Under the pieces are notes generated by a model. It worked only from the letters and a program-made list of their open reading frames with translations. It made no database searches and was not told the DNA's origin. Made by a program: the position numbers and the translations under genes. Below, piece by piece: positions 35,980-49,786 of a stretch of 64,000 bases of DNA; position 1 is the stretch's first letter; each line of letters begins with the position of its first letter. The stretch lies in NCBI RefSeq assembly GCF_025527015.1, contig NZ_JAODIM010000032.1, positions 1 through 64,000 on the forward strand, given 5' to 3'. The stretch is from Winslowiella arboricola (lineage in GTDB: Bacteria > Pseudomonadota > Gammaproteobacteria > Enterobacterales > Enterobacteriaceae).

Positions 35980-36789
35980 TTACAGCACAAACTTCTCAAT
36001 GGCCAGCGCCACGCCATCTTCCATATTGGTTTTAGTGACAAACTGGCTGATCGCTTTTACCGCATCGATACCGTTGGCCATCGCCACGCCGGTGCCGGCA
36101 AACTCCAGCATCGCCAGATCGTTCTCCTGGTCGCCAATCGCCATAATCTCTTCCCGCGCCAGACCCAGCTGATCGGCCAGCGCTTTTACGCCCGCTCCTT
36201 TATTTACCTGTTTATTCAGGATTTCGAGGTAGTAAGGCGCGCTTTTCATAATGGTGTAATTTTCATGCAGTTCCGCCGGAATACGCGCAATCGCGCTATC
36301 CAGCAATTCCGGCGAATCAATCATCATCACTTTGGGGAAGGTCAGCGTGCGATCCATCTCCGCCACGCTACGATAGTGTAGCGGGATACCAGTCAGCGAA
36401 GCCTCATGCACGGTATATTCGCTGATATCTTTATTGGCGGTATACAGCCGTGATTTGTCCAGCGCATGCAGATGCACACCTAACTCACGCGAAAGTTGTT
36501 CAAATAACAGGTAGTCATCAAAGGAGAGCGTAACTTCGGCGATGCAGTCACCGTTGACTGCGCGCTGAACCAGGGCGCCATTATTGGTGATACAGAACTG
36601 GCCTTCCTGCTGCAAATCCAGCTCCAGCAGATAGCGCGCCACACCGATATAAGGGCGGCCCGTCGCCAGCACCACATACACCCCTTTCTCACGCGCGCGG
36701 CCAATCGCCTCTTTCACCCGTGGGGTAATGTTGTGTTGATGATTAAGCAGCGTGCCGTCCATATCGATCGCAATCAGTTTTATCGCCAT
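35980..36789 (-). CDS. yidA: HAD-family sugar phosphatase YidA
   Basis: Cof-type haloacid dehalogenase phosphatase, 269 residues (E. coli 270). Motif I IAIDMDGTLLNHQ at residues 6-16, motif II VVLATGRPY, motif III lysine in NKGAGVKALADQLGL, and motif IV MAIGDQENDLAMLEFAGTGV are intact. E. coli YidA hydrolyses several phosphosugars in the cytoplasm. It lies downstream of gyrB beyond a strong terminator, the same order as E. coli. Confidence 0.95.
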   Translation of the reverse strand: MAIKLIAIDMDGTLLNHQHNITPRVKEAIGRAREKGVYVVLATGRPYIGVARYLLELDLQQEGQFCITNNGALVQRAVNGDCIAEVTLSFDDYLLFEQLSRELGVHLHALDKSRLYTANKDISEYTVHEASLTGIPLHYRSVAEMDRTLTFPKVMMIDSPELLDSAIARIPAELHENYTIMKSAPYYLEILNKQVNKGAGVKALADQLGLAREEIMAIGDQENDLAMLEFAGTGVAMANGIDAVKAISQFVTKTNMEDGVALAIEKFVL

Positions 36790-36882
36790 AACATCCTCGT
36801 CAGCTAACGGTTTTCATCCATGCTAGCGCGATTCAGCTCACATTGACCAGCCGTAACGCCAATGGATAAGTAAAACTGCATA

Positions 36883-36913
36883 AAAAAAGGAACGGCCAGG
36901 GCCGTTCCTTTTT
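36883..36913 (-). terminator. Rho-independent terminator after gyrB
   Basis: A 12-bp perfect stem (AAAAGGAACGGC/GCCGTTCCTTTT) with a 4-base loop lies about 30 bp beyond the gyrB stop. A-rich and T-rich flanks on both sides allow function in either direction. It ends the dnaA-dnaN-recF-gyrB transcript. Confidence 0.88.
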
Positions 36914-36941
36914 ATCAGGCTTATGCAGCAATCCGCAGCAA

Positions 36942-40453
<3,512 letters not shown>

Positions 40454-40477
40454 AGGTAAAGATATTCCACAGACGCT

Positions 40478-40529
40478 GTAGGGGAGCCGTTATCGGCTCC
40501 CGCACGGGAGGCGAGAACGCCTCCCCTAC
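40478..40529. repeat. REP pair with altered stems between dnaN and recF
   Basis: Copy one (40478-40501) is GTAG plus GGAGCCG-TTAT-CGGCTCC. Copy two (40506-40529) is GGAGGCG-AGAA-CGCCTCC plus CTAC. Both differ from the main GGCGGCG/CGCCGCC stem by paired changes, so pairing is kept. The pair sits inside the dnaA-dnaN-recF-gyrB operon. Confidence 0.85.
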
Positions 40530-40551
40530 GATATGGTGATAAATTCAGCAA

Positions 40552-41652
40552 TTACAAGCGCATTGGCATGACGACATAGGCCGCCGACTGACTGGCTGCA
40601 TCTTCGATCTGCACGCTGGAAACCGAATCGGTCAGCAGTAAACGCACATTTTCACATTTCAGCGCGTTCAGCACATCCAGCACGTAACTGACGTTAAAGC
40701 CAATTTCCAGATCGGTGCCGCCATAGGTGACGTCGAGGATCTCTTCCGCTTCTTCCTGCTCCGGGTTGTTCGCCGTAATTTTCAGCTGATTTTCGCTGAT
40801 ATAGAGGCGAACGCCGCGGAACTTCTCGTTTGACAGAATCGCCGCGCGGGCAAAAGCCTGCTTCAGCAGATCACAGCCCGCATCCAGCGTTTTATCCGGG
40901 TTTTTCGGCAATACGCGACGGTAGTCAGGGAAACGGCCATCCACCAGTTTAGAGGTGAAGATAAAGTCGCCGACATGCGCACGGATATTATTGCTGCCGA
41001 TCTGCACCTGCAGCGGCGTATCGCCACCGTCAAGCAGACGTACCAGCTCAATCACCCCTTTACGCGGCACAATCACCGAATGGTTCGGCAGCGCCTGACC
41101 TACCGGCATCGAACAGACCGCCAGACGGTGGCCGTCGGTGGCGACGGTACGCAGCTCTTCACCTTCGGTTTCGAACAGCATGCCGTTCAGATAGTAACGC
41201 ACGTCCTGATGGGCCATCGAAAACTGCGTGGCTTCAATCAGGCGTTTCATTGTGGCCTGCGGCAGGGTGAATTCAACTTCACTCTGCCAGTCGTCGAGAT
41301 TCGGGAAATCGCTGGCCGGTAAGGTGGACAATGAGAAGCGGCTGCGGCCTGAGCGCACCAGCATTCTGTCACCTTCCAGCACCACAGTGATCTCCGCCCC
41401 TTCGGGCAGACCACGACAGATATCGAAAAATTTACGCGCCGGCACGGTGGTTGCCCCCGGCTCATGCGCCTGCGATAGCGCGACACGCGCTACCATTTCC
41501 ATCTCTAAATCAGTGCCGGTCAGCAACAGGCTGCCTTCATTCACCTGCAGCAGCAGGTTGCCAAGGATAGGCAGCGTTGGACGGCCGCCCAGTGGGCTGC
41601 TGACTTGCTGTAATGGCTTGAGTAAATGCTCGCGTTCTACAATAAATTTCAT
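40552..41652 (-). CDS. dnaN: DNA polymerase III sliding clamp (beta subunit)
   Basis: Ring-shaped processivity clamp, 366 residues as in E. coli, with three repeated clamp domains. It begins MKFIVEREHLLKPLQQVSSP and ends in the conserved AYVVMPMRL. It follows dnaA after 4 bp, so translation is probably coupled. A REP pair follows its stop before recF. Confidence 0.98.
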   Translation of the reverse strand: MKFIVEREHLLKPLQQVSSPLGGRPTLPILGNLLLQVNEGSLLLTGTDLEMEMVARVALSQAHEPGATTVPARKFFDICRGLPEGAEITVVLEGDRMLVRSGRSRFSLSTLPASDFPNLDDWQSEVEFTLPQATMKRLIEATQFSMAHQDVRYYLNGMLFETEGEELRTVATDGHRLAVCSMPVGQALPNHSVIVPRKGVIELVRLLDGGDTPLQVQIGSNNIRAHVGDFIFTSKLVDGRFPDYRRVLPKNPDKTLDAGCDLLKQAFARAAILSNEKFRGVRLYISENQLKITANNPEQEEAEEILDVTYGGTDLEIGFNVSYVLDVLNALKCENVRLLLTDSVSSVQIEDAASQSAAYVVMPMRL

Positions 41653-41656
41653 AGCG

Positions 41657-43057
41657 TCAGGAAGATAATGTTCTGATTAAATTTGAGAAATCTTCTTTAA
41701 TGTCGTGACTCTCTTCGCGTAGCTGCTCTATTTTACGGCAGGCATGCAGCACGGTCGTATGGTCGCGACCCCCGAAAGCATCACCGATTTCCGGCAAACT
41801 GTGGTTGGTCAGCTCTTTCGCCATCGCCATCGCCATCTGGCGCGGACGCGCCACTGAACGGGAGCGACGTTTGGAGAGCAAATCAGCCACTTTGATTTTA
41901 TAGTACTCGGCCACCGTCTTCTGAATATTATCGATGGTGACCAGCTTTTCCTGCAGCGCCAGCAGATCGCGCAGCGCTTCACGCACAAAATCGATAGTAA
42001 TCGCCCGGCCGGTAAAGTTGGCGTTGGCAATCACACGGTTCAGTGCGCCTTCCAGCTCACGCACGTTAGAGCGTAAGCGCTTGGCGATAAAGAACGCCAC
42101 TTCGCCCGGCAGGCGAATGTCGTTTTCATCGGCTTTTTTCATCAGAATCGCGACGCGGGTTTCCAGTTCCGGCGGCTCAATCGCCACCGTCAGGCCCCAG
42201 CCAAAGCGCGACTTCAGACGATCTTCCACCCCGTTGATCTCTTTTGGATAACGATCCGAGGTCAGAATGATCTGCTGGTTACCTTCCAGCAGCGCATTAA
42301 AGGTGTGGAAAAACTCTTCCTGCGAGCGCTCTTTATTGGCAAAGAACTGAATGTCATCGATCAGCAGCGCATCGACAGAACGATAATAGCGCTTGAACTC
42401 TTCAATGGCATTATTTTGCAGCGCTTTCACCATATCCTGCACAAAGCGCTCGGAGTGCATATACACCACTTTGGCATTCGGCTTGCGCGCCATAATGCCA
42501 TTACCTACCGCATGCAGCAGGTGCGTTTTACCGAGGCCCGTGCCGCCATACAGAAATAGCGGGTTATACGCGCCACCTGGATTATCGGCAACCTGACGCG
42601 CAGCTGCGCGCGCCAGCTGGTTTGATTTACCTTCAACGAAGTTGTCGAAGTTATGTTTGGTGTTGACGTTCGAACGGTACGAAAGCTCGGCCGGTGCCGG
42701 AACATTATCCCAGCTTGGACGTGATGGCGCAGGGCGCAGGATCCCCGCCGGAGCAGGTGGCGCGCTGAAGCTGGCGCTGGCGGCAACGGGCTGACTGATG
42801 GTGCGCGTTACCGGCTTACTGCCCACTTCAAAACGCAGCAACGGTGTGTCCGCGCCGCAGAATTCATTTAATAATCCGTTGATATTATTGAGATATTTAT
42901 CACGAACCCAGTCGAGTACAAACCGGTTTGGTGCATACAAGGCCAGTGTATTGTCATTCAGTTCGGCCTGTAGCGGGCGTATCCACATGCTGAATTCTGT
43001 GGCAGGTAGCTCATCCTGCAGGCGGGCAAGACACTGTTGCCAAAGCGAAAGTGACAC
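41657..43057 (-). CDS. dnaA: Chromosomal replication initiator DnaA
   Basis: AAA+ initiator that binds DnaA boxes and opens oriC, 466 residues (E. coli 467). I start it at the GTG 43057 (reading [20 protein letters not shown]), the known enterobacterial start, with GGAG upstream. Domain I is followed by a Pro/Ala-rich linker (about 85-130), the ATPase domain with Walker [19 protein letters not shown] and Walker [12 protein letters not shown], and the C-terminal DNA-binding signature [20 protein letters not shown]. It is first in the dnaA-dnaN-recF-gyrB operon. Confidence 0.98.
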   Translation of the reverse strand: MSLSLWQQCLARLQDELPATEFSMWIRPLQAELNDNTLALYAPNRFVLDWVRDKYLNNINGLLNEFCGADTPLLRFEVGSKPVTRTISQPVAASASFSAPPAPAGILRPAPSRPSWDNVPAPAELSYRSNVNTKHNFDNFVEGKSNQLARAAARQVADNPGGAYNPLFLYGGTGLGKTHLLHAVGNGIMARKPNAKVVYMHSERFVQDMVKALQNNAIEEFKRYYRSVDALLIDDIQFFANKERSQEEFFHTFNALLEGNQQIILTSDRYPKEINGVEDRLKSRFGWGLTVAIEPPELETRVAILMKKADENDIRLPGEVAFFIAKRLRSNVRELEGALNRVIANANFTGRAITIDFVREALRDLLALQEKLVTIDNIQKTVAEYYKIKVADLLSKRRSRSVARPRQMAMAMAKELTNHSLPEIGDAFGGRDHTTVLHACRKIEQLREESHDIKEDFSNLIRTLSS

Positions 43058-43787
<730 letters not shown>

Positions 43788-43802
43788 TAAAGCTAACCCT
43801 GA

Positions 43803-44162
43803 GTGGTTAAGCTCGCATTTCCCAGGGAGTTACGTTTGTTAACTCCCACTCATTTCACTTTCGTCTTCCAGCAGCCACAACGGGCTGGCATGCCGCAAAT
43901 TACCATTCTCGGCCGCCTTAACGCGCTGGGGCATCCCCGCATCGGTCTTACCGTCGCTAAAAAAAATGTTAAGCGTGCGCATGAGCGTAACCGGATCAAG
44001 CGATTGACCCGCGAAAGCTTTCGCCTGCGACAACACGAACTGCCATCAATGGATTTTGTGGTAGTGGCGAAGAAAGGGGTTGCTGATCTGGATAATCGTG
44101 CGCTGGCGGAAGCGTTGGAGAAACTATGGCGTCGTCACTGTCGCCTGGCTCGCGGCTCCTGA
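43803..44162 (+). CDS. rnpA: Ribonuclease P protein component
   Basis: Basic protein cofactor of RNase P, which matures the 5' ends of tRNAs; 119 residues as in E. coli. It starts at GTG ([20 protein letters not shown]). The RNR box is intact in [18 protein letters not shown]. It overlaps the 5' end of yidD by 37 bp in another frame, a usual arrangement. Confidence 0.97.
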   Translation: MVKLAFPRELRLLTPTHFTFVFQQPQRAGMPQITILGRLNALGHPRIGLTVAKKNVKRAHERNRIKRLTRESFRLRQHELPSMDFVVVAKKGVADLDNRALAEALEKLWRRHCRLARGS

Positions 44163-44383
44163 TTGCGCTGATACGTGTGTATCAGCGCGTCATCAGTCCG
44201 CTGTTAGGACCGCACTGTCGCTTCCATCCAACCTGCTCTCAATACAGTATTGAGGCATTGCGCAGGTTTGGTGTGATAAAAGGCAGTTGGTTGACAGTGA
44301 AACGCGTATTAAAATGCCACCCTTTGAACCCAGGTGGCGACGATCCGGTGCCGCCCAAAACCGACGATAACAGAGAACATTAA
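44126..44383 (+). CDS. yidD: Membrane protein insertion efficiency factor YidD
   Basis: A small peripheral inner-membrane protein of 85 residues that aids YidC-dependent insertion. Family motifs are [19 protein letters not shown] and [15 protein letters not shown], with the conserved cysteines, and [13 protein letters not shown]. It starts inside rnpA and ends 2 bp before yidC, so translation of the three genes is linked. Confidence 0.96.
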   Translation: MASSLSPGSRLLIALIRVYQRVISPLLGPHCRFHPTCSQYSIEALRRFGVIKGSWLTVKRVLKCHPLNPGGDDPVPPKTDDNREH

Positions 44384-44385
44384 CG

Positions 44386-46032
44386 ATGGATTCGCAACGT
44401 AATCTTTTTCTCATCGCTTTTCTGTTCGTGTCTTTTATGATCTGGCAAGCCTGGCAGACGGACAATGCTCCGCAGCCACAGCAGACCCAGACCACACAAA
44501 ACACGACCAGCGCAGCAGGTGATGCCGCCAACCAGGGCGTTCCAGCCAGCGGTCAGGGTAAGACGATCACCGTTAAGACTGATGTCCTGTCTTTGAACAT
44601 CAACACCCGCGGTGGTGATATCGAACAGGCTCTGCTGCTGACTTACCCGGACAAACTGGGTTCTGATCAGCCGTTCCAGCTGCTGGAAACCACGCCGTCT
44701 TTCCTGTATCAGGCACAGAGTGGCCTGACCGGGCGTAACGGTCCGGACAATCCGTCTAACGGCGCGCGTCCACTGTTTACCACCCAGCAGGATCACTTCG
44801 AACTGGCCCCGGGTCAGAGCGAGTTGCGTATCCCGATGATTTTCACTGCGGAAAACGGTGCGGTTTACACCAAGACCTTCGTTGTGAAGCGCGGTGAATA
44901 TGCAATTGGCGTCGATTATCAGGTGAACAACACCACACAGCAGCCGCTGGAAGTGGCGATGTTTGGTCAGCTGAAGCAAACCATCGACCTGCCTAAGCAT
45001 CGTGATACCGGCAGCAACAACTTTGCATTACATACTTTCCGCGGTGCGGCTTACTCCACCAGCGAATCTAAGTATGAAAAATACAAATTTGACACCATCG
45101 CCGATAACGAAAACCTGAGCGCCTCAACCGCCAACGGTTGGGTGGCGATGCTGCAGCAATACTTTGCTACCGCATGGGTGCCAATGACCACCGGCAATAA
45201 CTCACTGTATACCACTAACCTGGGCAACGGTGTGGCGGCGATTGGCTACAAATCGACGCCGGTAACGGTGGCGCCAGGCGCGCAGCAGAACCTTGCAGCA
45301 ACCCTGTGGGTTGGCCCGGAAATCCAGGACAAGATGGCGGCGGTTGCACCGCACCTCGATCTGACCGTGGATTACGGCTGGTTGTGGTTTATCTCTCAGC
45401 CGTTGTTTAAACTGCTGAAATTCCTGCACAGCTTTATCGGTAACTGGGGCTTCTCCATTATCGTGATCACCTTTATCGTGCGCGGCATCATGTACCCGCT
45501 GACCAAAGCGCAGTACACCTCGATGGCGAAAATGCGCATGCTGCAGCCAAAAATGGCGGCGATGCGTGAGCGTTTAGGTGACGATAAGCAGAAAATGTCG
45601 CAGGAGATGATGGCGCTGTATAAAGCCGAGAAGGTCAACCCACTGGGTGGCTGCTTCCCGCTGATTATTCAGATGCCAATCTTCCTTGCCCTGTATTACA
45701 TGCTGATGGGCTCGGTTGAACTGCGTCATGCGCCGTTTGCACTGTGGATCCATGACCTTGCCGCACAGGACCCGTACTACATCCTGCCGATCCTGATGGG
45801 CGTGACGATGTTCTTCATTCAGAAGATGTCACCGACCACCGTGACCGATCCAATGCAGCAGAAGATCATGACCTTTATGCCGGTTATCTTCACCGTGTTC
45901 TTCTTGTGGTTCCCGTCAGGTCTGGTGCTGTACTACATCGTCAGTAACCTGGTGACCATTCTCCAGCAGCAGCTGATTTATCGCGGCCTGGAAAAACGTG
46001 GCCTGCATAGCCGCGACAAGAAAAAAGCGTAA
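44386..46032 (+). CDS. yidC: Membrane protein insertase YidC
   Basis: Inner-membrane insertase of the Oxa1/Alb3 family, 548 residues (E. coli identical length). It has an N-terminal membrane anchor ([18 protein letters not shown]), a periplasmic beta-sandwich of about 300 residues, and the conserved five-segment core ([20 protein letters not shown] with the groove Arg, [19 protein letters not shown]). The C-terminal tail is basic. It ends before a REP and a strong terminator. Confidence 0.98.
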   Translation: MDSQRNLFLIAFLFVSFMIWQAWQTDNAPQPQQTQTTQNTTSAAGDAANQGVPASGQGKTITVKTDVLSLNINTRGGDIEQALLLTYPDKLGSDQPFQLLETTPSFLYQAQSGLTGRNGPDNPSNGARPLFTTQQDHFELAPGQSELRIPMIFTAENGAVYTKTFVVKRGEYAIGVDYQVNNTTQQPLEVAMFGQLKQTIDLPKHRDTGSNNFALHTFRGAAYSTSESKYEKYKFDTIADNENLSASTANGWVAMLQQYFATAWVPMTTGNNSLYTTNLGNGVAAIGYKSTPVTVAPGAQQNLAATLWVGPEIQDKMAAVAPHLDLTVDYGWLWFISQPLFKLLKFLHSFIGNWGFSIIVITFIVRGIMYPLTKAQYTSMAKMRMLQPKMAAMRERLGDDKQKMSQEMMALYKAEKVNPLGGCFPLIIQMPIFLALYYMLMGSVELRHAPFALWIHDLAAQDPYYILPILMGVTMFFIQKMSPTTVTDPMQQKIMTFMPVIFTVFFLWFPSGLVLYYIVSNLVTILQQQLIYRGLEKRGLHSRDKKKA

Positions 46033-46057
46033 TTCGCTACGAATTACCGTAAAACTT

Positions 46058-46081
46058 GTAGGGGCGGCGTTTTCGCCGCCC
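46058..46081. repeat. Single REP between yidC and its terminator
   Basis: GTAG followed by GGGCGGCG-TTTT-CGCCGCCC, 25 bp after the yidC stop. This is a complete single copy. Confidence 0.85.
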
Positions 46082-46110
46082 GTGCTAAAAAATGGCACAA
46101 TGGTTATCAT

Positions 46111-46140
46111 AAGGCGGTCAATTGACCGCCTTATTTTTTT
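46111..46140 (+). terminator. Rho-independent terminator after yidC
   Basis: A perfect 22-bp palindrome (AAGGCGGTCAA/TTGACCGCCTT) runs into eight or more T residues. It lies only 21 bp before the mnmE start, so mnmE either has a promoter overlapping it or depends on readthrough. Confidence 0.9.
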
Positions 46141-46160
46141 GCAGCAAAAGAGAGTTAAAC

Positions 46161-47525
46161 ATGAGCCATAGCGATACGATCGTAGCCCAGGCGACACCTC
46201 CGGGACGCGGCGGCGTCGGTATCCTGCGCGTTTCCGGCGCCAGAGCGGCCGACGTCGCGCAACAGCTGCTGGGCAAACTGCCTAAGCCCCGTTACGCCGA
46301 TTATCTGCCATTCCGTGACGCTGAGGGTAACGCGCTCGATCAGGGGATCGCGTTGTGGTTTCCTGGTCCGAACTCCTTTACCGGTGAAGATGTGCTGGAA
46401 CTGCAGGGCCATGGCGGCCCGGTGATCCTCGATCTGCTGCTGAAACGTATTGTCGCGCTGCCCGGCGTGCGCATTGCGCAGCCAGGCGAGTTCTCCGAAC
46501 GCGCCTTCCTCAACGATAAGCTCGATTTAGCCCAGGCAGAAGCGATTGCCGACCTGATCGATGCCAGTTCAGAGCAGGCGGCACGCTCGGCGCTGAACTC
46601 GTTGCAGGGCGCTTTTTCCGCGCGCGTAAATCATTTAGTGGAAGCACTTACTCACCTGCGAATCTATGTTGAAGCGGCTATCGACTTCCCGGATGAGGAG
46701 ATCGACTTTCTCTCTGACGGGAAAATTGAAGGGCAGCTGCATACGGTAATCGCCGATCTCGACGCGGTACGTGCGGAAGCGCGTCAGGGCAGCCTGTTGC
46801 GTGAAGGGATGAAAGTGGTGATCGCCGGGCGGCCGAACGCCGGTAAATCCAGCCTGCTGAATGCTTTAGCCGGGCGTGACGCCGCTATCGTGACCGATAT
46901 TGCTGGCACCACCCGCGATGTGCTGCGCGAACATATCCATATCGACGGCATGCCGCTGCATATTATTGATACTGCGGGCTTACGTGAAGCCAGTGACGAA
47001 GTAGAGCGCATTGGTATTGAACGTGCCTGGCAGGAGATTGAGCAGGCGGACCGCGTGCTGTTTATGGTTGACGGCACCACCACCGATGCCACCGAACCGG
47101 CAGATATCTGGCCTGATTTTATTGCCCGTCTGCCCGCCAGTTTACCGATTACCGTAGTGCGTAATAAAGCGGATATGACCGGTGAAACTCTGGGTATCAG
47201 CGAAGTGAATAACCACTCACTAATTCGTCTGTCAGCACGTACTGGCGAAGGTATTGATTTGCTGCGCGACCATCTGAAACAGAGCATGGGTTTCGCTGGC
47301 AATATGGAAGGTGGCTTCCTTGCCCGTCGTCGTCATCTGCAGGCGCTGGAACTGGCGGCACAGCACTTACAGCAGGGTAAGCATCAGCTGTTAGGCGCAT
47401 GGGCTGGTGAGTTGCTGGCGGAAGAGCTGCGTCTGGCGCAGCAGGCGCTGACGGAAATCACCGGTGAGTTTACTTCCGACGACCTGCTGGGGCGGATTTT
47501 CTCCAGTTTCTGTATCGGGAAATAA
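46161..47525 (+). CDS. mnmE: tRNA modification GTPase MnmE
   Basis: Partner of MnmG in forming the cmnm5/mnm5 modification at U34 of tRNAs; 454 residues as in E. coli. It has an N-terminal folate-binding domain ([19 protein letters not shown]), a helical domain, an inserted G domain with [29 protein letters not shown] and RNKAD, and the C-terminal FCIGK motif with its essential Cys. The ATG at 46161 matches the family start and has GAGAG upstream. Confidence 0.98.
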   Translation: MSHSDTIVAQATPPGRGGVGILRVSGARAADVAQQLLGKLPKPRYADYLPFRDAEGNALDQGIALWFPGPNSFTGEDVLELQGHGGPVILDLLLKRIVALPGVRIAQPGEFSERAFLNDKLDLAQAEAIADLIDASSEQAARSALNSLQGAFSARVNHLVEALTHLRIYVEAAIDFPDEEIDFLSDGKIEGQLHTVIADLDAVRAEARQGSLLREGMKVVIAGRPNAGKSSLLNALAGRDAAIVTDIAGTTRDVLREHIHIDGMPLHIIDTAGLREASDEVERIGIERAWQEIEQADRVLFMVDGTTTDATEPADIWPDFIARLPASLPITVVRNKADMTGETLGISEVNNHSLIRLSARTGEGIDLLRDHLKQSMGFAGNMEGGFLARRRHLQALELAAQHLQQGKHQLLGAWAGELLAEELRLAQQALTEITGEFTSDDLLGRIFSSFCIGK

Positions 47526-47530
47526 GACAC

Positions 47531-47565
47531 AATAATTGTCCAACACCCTGTTGGACAATTATTTT
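47531..47565 (+). terminator. Terminator after mnmE
   Basis: A 14-bp perfect stem (AATAATTGTCCAAC/GTTGGACAATTATT) with a 5-base loop ends in TTTT, 6 bp after the mnmE stop. The rest of the 213-bp gap holds no gene. Confidence 0.88.
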
Positions 47566-47738
47566 CCGCCATCGCTTTTAACTTACAAAAGCACCAGCCT
47601 CCGCTGTCTCTGCTGCCTGCTCTGATACGGCTATATTGCCGATTTCCGCATAACCTGTTGCCATATGCGCATATAAAACCTAAAAAAAGCAGTGTTATCA
47701 TCCGTTTTTGAATTTCTGCATGATGCCGCCAAAGCCTG

Positions 47739-48845
47739 ATGAAAAAACCTCTCCTTTTTCCTGCGGAATTACTGTTGCAGCAGACGGAAACCATCCTGCG
47801 TGGATGGGGTATCGCCGCTGATGCTGCGCAGCAAACCGCAAAATTAATTATTGAAACCGATCTGCTGGGTATCGACTCCCATGGCATATCAATGCTGCCA
47901 CACTATGATCGCTTACTACGCGATGCTCAGTGGCATCCCACTGGCGAAACGCGTCTGCTGTCAGAAACGCCAACCACAGCGGTGCTTGATGGCGGCCATG
48001 CGCTGGGACATGCCACGGCACAGCGCGCAATCGAGCTGGCGGTCGATAAAAGTGAGCAGTCTGGCCTTGGCTGCGTGGTGGTGCGCAATGCTAACCACTT
48101 TGGCGCTGCCGGTTTATATGCCCGCTACGCCGCTGCCAGAGGCAAAATAGCACTGGTCACCAGCACCACGCGCAGTCGCATGCTGGTGCCATCACGCGCC
48201 GCGATGCCGGTATTAGGCACCAATCCCATCGCCTTTGCTGCCCCGGCAGGGCGTAATGAAGATTTTGCGCTGGATATGGCCACCACCACCGTTGCCGCTA
48301 ATAAAATCAAAGTTTATGACTATCAGGAGAAAGATCTGCCTGCCGGGTGGGTGGTCGATGCCCGGGGCGAAGCGGTAACCAGCAGTCGCGAGGGGATGAT
48401 CACCGTGTATGAGCAGCCGGAAGGCGGGCTTACTCCGCTGGGTGGACTGGAACAAAACGGCGGCCATAAAGGCTATGGCCTGGCGATGATGGCGCAAATT
48501 CTGGCTGGCACACTGGCGGGTTCCGCCTTTGCCGCCACCCGTCCGGCGGGCGAGATCCCGGATATCGGCCACTTTTTCCTCGCCATCAATCCCACGGCTT
48601 TTGGACCGCTGGCACAGTTCGAGCAGGGCCTGGATGAAGTGATCGATACGCTGCATGCCACACCTGCCAGCGACCCGACCGCACCTGTACTGGTGGCGGG
48701 TGAACCGGAAAACCACACCCGCCGCCAGCGTGTGGAATATGGCGTGCCATTGCCTGACTCACTACTGCAGAAGCTGCGGGATATTTGCCAGCAACGTGAT
48801 TTCAGTGACCTGCTAACGCCTTACGCCAGCCACTCTTCAGGTTAA
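47739..48845 (+). CDS. Malate/L-lactate dehydrogenase family oxidoreductase
   Basis: A 368-residue NAD(P)-dependent oxidoreductase of the Ldh_2 family (relatives are YbiC, AllD ureidoglycolate dehydrogenase and YiaK). Typical tracts are the catalytic-region DLLGIDSHGISMLPHY, VVRNANHFGAAGLYA, the nucleotide-binding PVLGTNPIAFAAPA and DMATTTVAANKI, and GGHKGYGLAMMAQILAG. The substrate (malate, lactate, sulfolactate, ureidoglycolate) cannot be fixed from sequence. It stands alone between mnmE and yieE, where E. coli carries tna and mdtL genes. Confidence 0.85.
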   Translation: MKKPLLFPAELLLQQTETILRGWGIAADAAQQTAKLIIETDLLGIDSHGISMLPHYDRLLRDAQWHPTGETRLLSETPTTAVLDGGHALGHATAQRAIELAVDKSEQSGLGCVVVRNANHFGAAGLYARYAAARGKIALVTSTTRSRMLVPSRAAMPVLGTNPIAFAAPAGRNEDFALDMATTTVAANKIKVYDYQEKDLPAGWVVDARGEAVTSSREGMITVYEQPEGGLTPLGGLEQNGGHKGYGLAMMAQILAGTLAGSAFAATRPAGEIPDIGHFFLAINPTAFGPLAQFEQGLDEVIDTLHATPASDPTAPVLVAGEPENHTRRQRVEYGVPLPDSLLQKLRDICQQRDFSDLLTPYASHSSG

Positions 48846-48982
48846 GCCTGGGGGACTTAGCACGCTCAGTATTAGTCATTTGTCCTATTTTCCGTAAGGA
48901 AACGGAAAGTCGGATGAAATTGATTCAGAAAATTCTTACAATACGTACTGATGATTATCCGACCATTTTCACGGAGCGACAG

Positions 48983-49726
48983 ATGGCAAGTCATTTTGTA
49001 CGCTGGGCGTACGTCCAGACACCGGCACGTTTATCGCGGCTACCTCAGAAATTACTAGAAGATTCCGTAAACCTGAATGAAAAACGCCGTGTGCGTTTTC
49101 TTGCCGCGCGATGGTTGCTGGCCGAACTGATGCTGCGCGTGTATGGCATGCAGCAACTACCGGCGCTGATCACTATGAGCAGCGGACGCCCCTGCTTTGC
49201 CGATGCCGATCTGCCTGACTTTAGCATCGCCTACGCCGGTAATCAGGTTGGCGTACTGCTGGCAGAAGAGGGTGGGCGCGCCGGGCTGGATATGGAGATT
49301 GTCCGCGCCCATAGCCGTCAGACGGTGGAAAATCAGCTGCAATGCCTCTCTTCAGGTGAGAAAGCCTGGATCAATGCCCAACAGGATCCGGTTGAGGCCG
49401 CCACCCAGCTATGGACTCTGCGCCAGAGCGTGCTGAAACTGACCGGTGAAAGCCAGCATGATGCTGATGCTTTACGCCTGCATCCCGCTTCCGGCCGCCT
49501 GCGTTCAGCCGCCTTTCCCGATATTCAGGCTCTCAGTGATGTTGAGCCGCTGATGGTATGGTCATGCGCCCTGTCGCCAGGCACACAGCGTCTTCGTCTG
49601 TGGGAATTAGATCAGGAAAATAACTGGCATGCGCTGCGCGATGTGGAAGTGAGTAAACCGAATATAGGGCCGCGCGCCTTGCGCCTCACCAGCATGCCGC
49701 AGGAGCGTCAGGTACAGCAGCATTAA
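48983..49726 (+). CDS. yieE: YieE-like 4'-phosphopantetheinyl transferase family protein
   Basis: A 247-residue protein of the Sfp/AcpT-like phosphopantetheinyl transferase superfamily, matching E. coli YieE by position beside adeP and yieH. I choose the ATG at 48983 (GGAG 6 bases upstream, MASHFVRWAY); an ATG at 48914 would add 23 residues. The Mg-binding pair Asp103/Glu105 (GLDMEIV) is kept. The usual SHS-type motif reads IAYAG, and the usual WxxKExxxK reads WTLRQSVLK, so the third acidic ligand is Gln148. Activity is therefore doubtful. Confidence 0.8.
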   Translation: MASHFVRWAYVQTPARLSRLPQKLLEDSVNLNEKRRVRFLAARWLLAELMLRVYGMQQLPALITMSSGRPCFADADLPDFSIAYAGNQVGVLLAEEGGRAGLDMEIVRAHSRQTVENQLQCLSSGEKAWINAQQDPVEAATQLWTLRQSVLKLTGESQHDADALRLHPASGRLRSAAFPDIQALSDVEPLMVWSCALSPGTQRLRLWELDQENNWHALRDVEVSKPNIGPRALRLTSMPQERQVQQH

Positions 49727-49761
49727 AAAAGCGGCATCAGGGTTGCCTGATACCGCCTTTT
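49727..49761. terminator. Bidirectional terminator between yieE and adeP
   Basis: GCGGCATCAGG and CCTGATACCGC pair with one mismatch around a 4-base loop, flanked by AAAA and TTTT. It lies between two convergent genes, directly after the yieE stop. Confidence 0.8.
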
Positions 49762-49786
49762 CGGTGCTTAACGCGTTACAACGCGC

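Noticed and set aside
44380-45000. A 206-codon minus-strand frame opposite the yidC start
   Set aside because: Antisense to the well-conserved YidC periplasmic domain, with no family motif.
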